From: Rubritepida sp.
GTDB lineage: Bacteria; Pseudomonadota; Alphaproteobacteria; Acetobacterales; Acetobacteraceae
Direction: 5' to 3'
DNA: 7,946 nucleotides
Assembly (NCBI GenBank): GCA_014376425.1
Contig: JACMRO010000098.1
Coordinates: forward strand, 1-7,946
Positions within the stretch are counted from its first letter, which is position 1. The number at the start of each line of letters is the position of its first letter. Both the position numbers and the translations under genes were made by a program. Below are positions 5,571 to 7,946 of this stretch, one piece after another. The notes below the pieces were generated by a model. That model was not told the origin of the DNA, ran no database searches, and saw only the letters and a program-made list of their open reading frames with translations.

Positions 5571-6247
5571 CGCGGCCGGGGCTGGTCCTGACCGACATCG
5601 AGGGCACCACCACCGCGATCGCCTTCGTGCACGCCACACTGTTCCCCTTCGCGGCCGATGCGCTGGATGAATTCCTGACGCTGCACGGTCAGTCGCCCGA
5701 GGTGGCGGCCGTCCTGGCGAATGTGCCTGCACCTGCCGCACAGACATTGCGGCGCTGGCTGGAGGCGGATGCGAAAGTCACGCCGCTGAAGGCCTTGCAG
5801 GGCATCATCTGGCGGCAGGGCTACGCGGATGGGCGGCTGCGCGGTCACCTCTGGCCCGATGTGGCGCCCGCCCTGCGCGCCTGGCACGCCGCCGGCGTGG
5901 GGCTCGCGGTGTATTCGTCCGGGAGCGAGGAGGCGCAACGGCTGCTGTTCGGCTTTTCCACGGCGGGCGACCTGGCGCCGCTGTTCCGGGGCTTCTTCGA
6001 CACCCGTATGGGCGGCAAGCGTGAGACGGCCAGCTACACGGCCATCGCCGATTTTCTGGGCCTGCCGATCACCGACATCCTGTTCCTCTCCGACGTGGCG
6101 GAAGAGCTGGACGCCGCCGGCGAAGCGGGTATGGCCACCTGCCAGCTCGTCCGCGCCGAAGATGGCACTCAGCCCTCTGGCCGCCACCCGGTGGCGCATG
6201 ACTTCAGGGACGTGGCCCGCCTGCACGCGCTTCCCACACCCGCCTAA
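5567..6247 (+). CDS. mtnC: Acireductone synthase (enolase-phosphatase E1)
   Basis: This 226-residue HAD-superfamily bifunctional enzyme enolises 2,3-diketo-5-methylthiopentyl-1-phosphate and then removes the phosphate, giving the acireductone used by MtnD. HAD motifs are intact: motif I LTDIEGTTT with nucleophile Asp10 and Glu12, motif II VYSSGS (Ser117/Ser118), motif III Lys151 in MGGKRETASY, and motif IV LFLSDVAEELDAA with Asp176. The cap region LKALQGIIWRQGYADG is characteristic of MtnC. The start is a TTG at 5567 that overlaps the mtnD TGA (TTGA); no ATG or GTG occurs between it and motif I, so TTG is close to forced unless an unusual codon is used. The product sequence otherwise reads cleanly, with no frameshift. 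Gene order B-D-C differs from the reaction order B-C-D. Confidence 0.95.
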   Translation: MTRPGLVLTDIEGTTTAIAFVHATLFPFAADALDEFLTLHGQSPEVAAVLANVPAPAAQTLRRWLEADAKVTPLKALQGIIWRQGYADGRLRGHLWPDVAPALRAWHAAGVGLAVYSSGSEEAQRLLFGFSTAGDLAPLFRGFFDTRMGGKRETASYTAIADFLGLPITDILFLSDVAEELDAAGEAGMATCQLVRAEDGTQPSGRHPVAHDFRDVARLHALPTPA

Positions 6248-6259
6248 CCTGGTTTAGAT

Positions 6260-6275
6260 GCGCCAGCCGCGGCGC
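6260..6275 (+). repeat. Small inverted repeat before corA
   Basis: GCGCC-AGCCGC-GGCGC (5-bp stem, 6-nt loop) lies in the 41-bp gap after mtnC and directly abuts the GAAGG ribosome binding site of the CorA gene. It could mildly restrict initiation, or be chance in GC-rich DNA. Confidence 0.35.
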
Positions 6276-6288
6276 GAAGGCAGCCCCC

Positions 6289-7272
6289 ATGATTCAAGCC
6301 TACAGCGTCGAACAAGGCCAGATGGTCCTGCGGGACGGCATGCCTTCGTCCGACCAGCTCCGCGCCGCTGTCTGGATCGACCTGCTGCATCCCTCGCGCG
6401 ATGAGGAACGTGCTGTGCAGGAGGCGCTGCGGGTCGAGGTGCCGACGCGCGAGGAAATGCAGGAGATCGAAAGCTCGTCCCGCCTCTACAAGGAAGGCGA
6501 GGACCTCTTTCTGACCGCGAATTTCCTCTACGGCATGGATGCGGGCGAATTCGGCTCTACCGCGATCTCCTTCGTGCTGACCGGAACCACCCTGATCACG
6601 GTGCGCTACGCGACGCCGAAAGCCTTCCCGGTTTTCGCCGCGCGCTGCCAGAAGGCACCGCTGCTGCTGAGCAGCCCGGACGGCGTGATGCTGCACCTGT
6701 TCGAACAAATCGTGGACCGGCTGGCCGACATCCTGGAGAAGATCGGCGAGAACATGGACCGCGCCAGCACCAAGAGCTTTCAGGCCGCCCGCGGCGACAT
6801 GAAGATCGCCCTGCGCAGCCAGGCGCTGAAGGAAGTGCTGATCACCCTGGGCCAGGTCGGCGAAGTCACCACCCGCGCATCGGAAACGCTGCTGGGGCTG
6901 AACCGGATATTCACCTTCGTGGGCGCCGAAAAAGGCAGTTCCATCCGGCGCGAGAACCAGGGGACGATCAAGACATTGGTGCGCGACGTGCGCTCCCTGG
7001 TCGAACACGCGAACTTCCTGAACAACCGCGCGACCTTCCTGCTCGATGCGGTGCTGGGCATCATCAATGTCGAACAGAACGGCATCATCAAGACCTTCAC
7101 CGTGGTGTCGGTCGCGCTGATGCCGCCCACGCTGATCGCCAGCATTTACGGGATGAACTTCCAGCATATGCCCGAACTGTCCTGGACCATCGGCTACCCG
7201 CTGGCACTGCTGCTCATGCTGTGTACCGGCGTCCTGCCGGTGCTGTATTTCAAGCGGAAAGGCTGGCTTTGA
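6289..7272 (+). CDS. corA: CorA-family magnesium/cobalt transporter
   Basis: This 327-residue protein has the CorA layout: a large cytosolic N-terminal domain with mixed strands and long helices (about 1-265), then two transmembrane helices near the C-terminus (about 268-287 and 301-320). The signature loop YGMNFQHMPEL (GMN at 288-290) is intact, with a basic C-terminal end FKRKGWL. The MPEL sequence after GMN favours Mg2+/Co2+/Ni2+-transporting CorA over the Zn2+ transporter ZntB. CorA works as a homopentamer in the inner membrane. Asp/Glu-rich stretches in the stalk helix (DRLADILEKIGENMD) fit the usual gating region. ATG at 6289 follows GAAGG by eight bases. It starts 41 nt after mtnC on the same strand, so readthrough from the mtn transcript is possible, but no metabolic link is evident. 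Confidence 0.94.
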   Translation: MIQAYSVEQGQMVLRDGMPSSDQLRAAVWIDLLHPSRDEERAVQEALRVEVPTREEMQEIESSSRLYKEGEDLFLTANFLYGMDAGEFGSTAISFVLTGTTLITVRYATPKAFPVFAARCQKAPLLLSSPDGVMLHLFEQIVDRLADILEKIGENMDRASTKSFQAARGDMKIALRSQALKEVLITLGQVGEVTTRASETLLGLNRIFTFVGAEKGSSIRRENQGTIKTLVRDVRSLVEHANFLNNRATFLLDAVLGIINVEQNGIIKTFTVVSVALMPPTLIASIYGMNFQHMPELSWTIGYPLALLLMLCTGVLPVLYFKRKGWL

Positions 7273-7336
7273 GGTCGGCTGCGGCGCGGGAGACTCGTTG
7301 CCCGCCGACACCCTCTGCACCCCACCTTATCACGGT

Positions 7337-7357
7337 CCAGGGGCGGGTCGCCCCTGG
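7337..7357. terminator. Perfect 9-bp hairpin after corA, possible bidirectional terminator
   Basis: CCAGGGGCG (7337-7345), loop GGT, CGCCCCTGG (7349-7357) form a perfect stem 65 nt past the corA stop. A G-run, not a T-run, follows, so intrinsic termination is uncertain. It may be a repeated intergenic palindrome rather than a dedicated terminator. Confidence 0.45.
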
Positions 7358-7373
7358 TGGGGGGTGCAGCAGG

Positions 7374-7388
7374 GCAAGGCCCCCTTGC
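7374..7388. repeat. Second hairpin in the corA-redoxin gap
   Basis: GCAAGG (7374-7379), loop CCC, CCTTGC (7383-7388) form a 6-bp stem 16 nt after the previous hairpin. An alternative stem GGGC-AAG-GCCC (7372-7382) competes with it. The two adjacent hairpins together look like one composite intergenic element. Confidence 0.45.
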
Positions 7389-7503
7389 GCACCACCAATG
7401 TCCCCAATCTAACCGCGTATCCAGCGCCGTGCCGCCAAACATGCGCCAGGAGACGATGGTGCGAGTAGGCTAATGGCCATCAGGCGCGGGACGCCGCGGG
7501 CCA

Positions 7504-7946
7504 TCAAAGCGCGGCCAGCACCGTCTCCGCCTTGCTGACCTCGAAGGCACCCGGCGCTTCGACGGCCACATGCGTCACGCGCCCGTCCTTGGCGACTAGG
7601 ACGAAGCGCTGGCAACGCACCCCCAGGCCGCGGGCCGTCAAGTCCAGCTCGACGCCCAGCGCGCGGGTGAATTCGGCCGAGCCATCGGCCAGCATGACGA
7701 CATGCTCACCCACGCCCTGGTCGCGGCCCCAGGCGCCCATCACGAAGGGGTCGTTCACCGCCATGCAGACCACCTTCGTCACGCCCTTGGCGCGGAAGTC
7801 GGCCGCGTGGTGGACGAAGCCGGGCAAGGGCTTGGCTGTGCCGGGCGGCGTGAAGGCGCCGGGCACGCCGAACAGCACCGTGGTGCCGGCGCCGAACAGC
7901 CCCTCGGTGCTGACCTCCTTCGGGCCCTCGGCGGTGCCTGTCATCA
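7504..7946 (-). CDS. Prx5/redoxin-family protein lacking the peroxidatic cysteine, 5'-truncated by window edge
   Basis: This is a peroxiredoxin-5-type redoxin of which 146 residues from the Met codon at 7944 are visible. Relatives are about 160 residues and carry a strand before the equivalent of this Met, so the true start probably lies beyond the right edge. Family blocks are clear: GPKEVSTEGLF, VLFGVPGAFTP, LPGFVHHAADFRAKGV, VNDPFVMGAWG, HVVMLADGSAEFTRALG, LGVRCQRFVLVAKDG and the FEVSKAETVLAAL end. The catalytic loop, normally PGAFTPTCS, reads PGAFTPPGT: the peroxidatic Cys is Gly35 (codon GGC, 7840-7842). The His usually found three residues later in KHLPG is Pro39. Cys60 (VVCMAVND) is at a position often Cys in the family, and Cys111 (VRCQRF) replaces the usual Ser. 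Arg113 of the active site is kept. Classical thiol peroxidase activity is therefore unlikely; the fold is probably intact. Confidence 0.88.
   Translation of the reverse strand, partial: MTGTAEGPKEVSTEGLFGAGTTVLFGVPGAFTPPGTAKPLPGFVHHAADFRAKGVTKVVCMAVNDPFVMGAWGRDQGVGEHVVMLADGSAEFTRALGVELDLTARGLGVRCQRFVLVAKDGRVTHVAVEAPGAFEVSKAETVLAAL

Larger units (their letters stand above)
7273..7503. other. Convergent intergenic region between corA and the redoxin gene
   Basis: This is about 230 bp with no credible gene. It holds two hairpins (7337-7357 and 7374-7388, listed separately), a single near-copy of the upstream 12-bp repeat (AACCGCGTATCC at 7411-7422), and an 8-bp direct repeat GGCCATCA at 7475-7482 and 7499-7506, the second of which includes the redoxin stop codon. 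Confidence 0.6.

Noticed and set aside
2821..7272. A coordinated metal-homeostasis locus made of TerC, the metal enzyme MtnD and CorA
   Set aside because: The genes are on different strands, are separated by unrelated functions, and share no visible common regulatory site. Proximity alone is not enough.
6244..7320. Long - strand open frame (about 358 codons) opposite corA
   Set aside because: It mirrors the corA codons (His/Gln/Arg-rich, no domains), whereas the + strand has an intact GMN motif and two membrane helices.

Overview
The window is GC-rich (about two-thirds G+C by eye), with densely packed genes. Its gene repertoire (HisKA hybrid kinase, CHAP lipoprotein, DUF4394 protein, TerC, TatA, MtnB-MtnD-MtnC, CorA, Prx5-type redoxin) and its GC-rich intergenic palindromes fit an alphaproteobacterium. 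An Acetobacteraceae/Rhodospirillales member is my best guess, but that is inference from style and protein similarity, not from a marker gene. I see no rRNA, tRNA, CRISPR array, transposase, integrase or phage gene.

Layout: (1) 1-1202, + strand: C-terminal part of a hybrid sensor histidine kinase with a terminal receiver domain, cut by the left edge. (2) 1271-1789, +: small lipoprotein with a CHAP (Cys/His amidohydrolase) domain, followed by a 12-bp tandem repeat. (3) 1896-2678, +: exported DUF4394 protein. (4) 2679-2820: intergenic stretch rich in inverted repeats between converging genes. (5) 2821-3816, - strand: TerC/Alx-family membrane protein, with an unusually palindrome-rich leader in the 290-bp divergent gap. 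(6) 4107-4373, +: tatA without tatB or tatC. (7) 4393-6247, +: the methionine-salvage genes mtnB, mtnD and mtnC, tightly overlapped, starting 19 nt after tatA. (8) 6289-7272, +: CorA-type metal channel. (9) 7273-7503: intergenic hairpins between converging genes. (10) 7504-7946, -: Prx5-like redoxin cut by the right edge, in which the peroxidatic cysteine is replaced by glycine.

The clearest functional unit is mtnBDC. It carries 5-methylthioribulose-1-phosphate through dehydration (MtnB), enolisation and dephosphorylation (MtnC), and dioxygenation (MtnD) to 4-methylthio-2-oxobutanoate, the keto-acid precursor of methionine. The upstream enzymes (MTA phosphorylase or nucleosidase, MTR kinase, MtnA isomerase) and the final aminotransferase are not in the window. 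The other genes look like ordinary chromosomal housekeeping and envelope genes, and I do not see a convincing new multi-gene system. The items most worth a second look are the redoxin without its catalytic cysteine, the structured terC leader, the orphan tatA joined to the mtn genes, and the short tandem repeat with a near-copy about 5.6 kb away.
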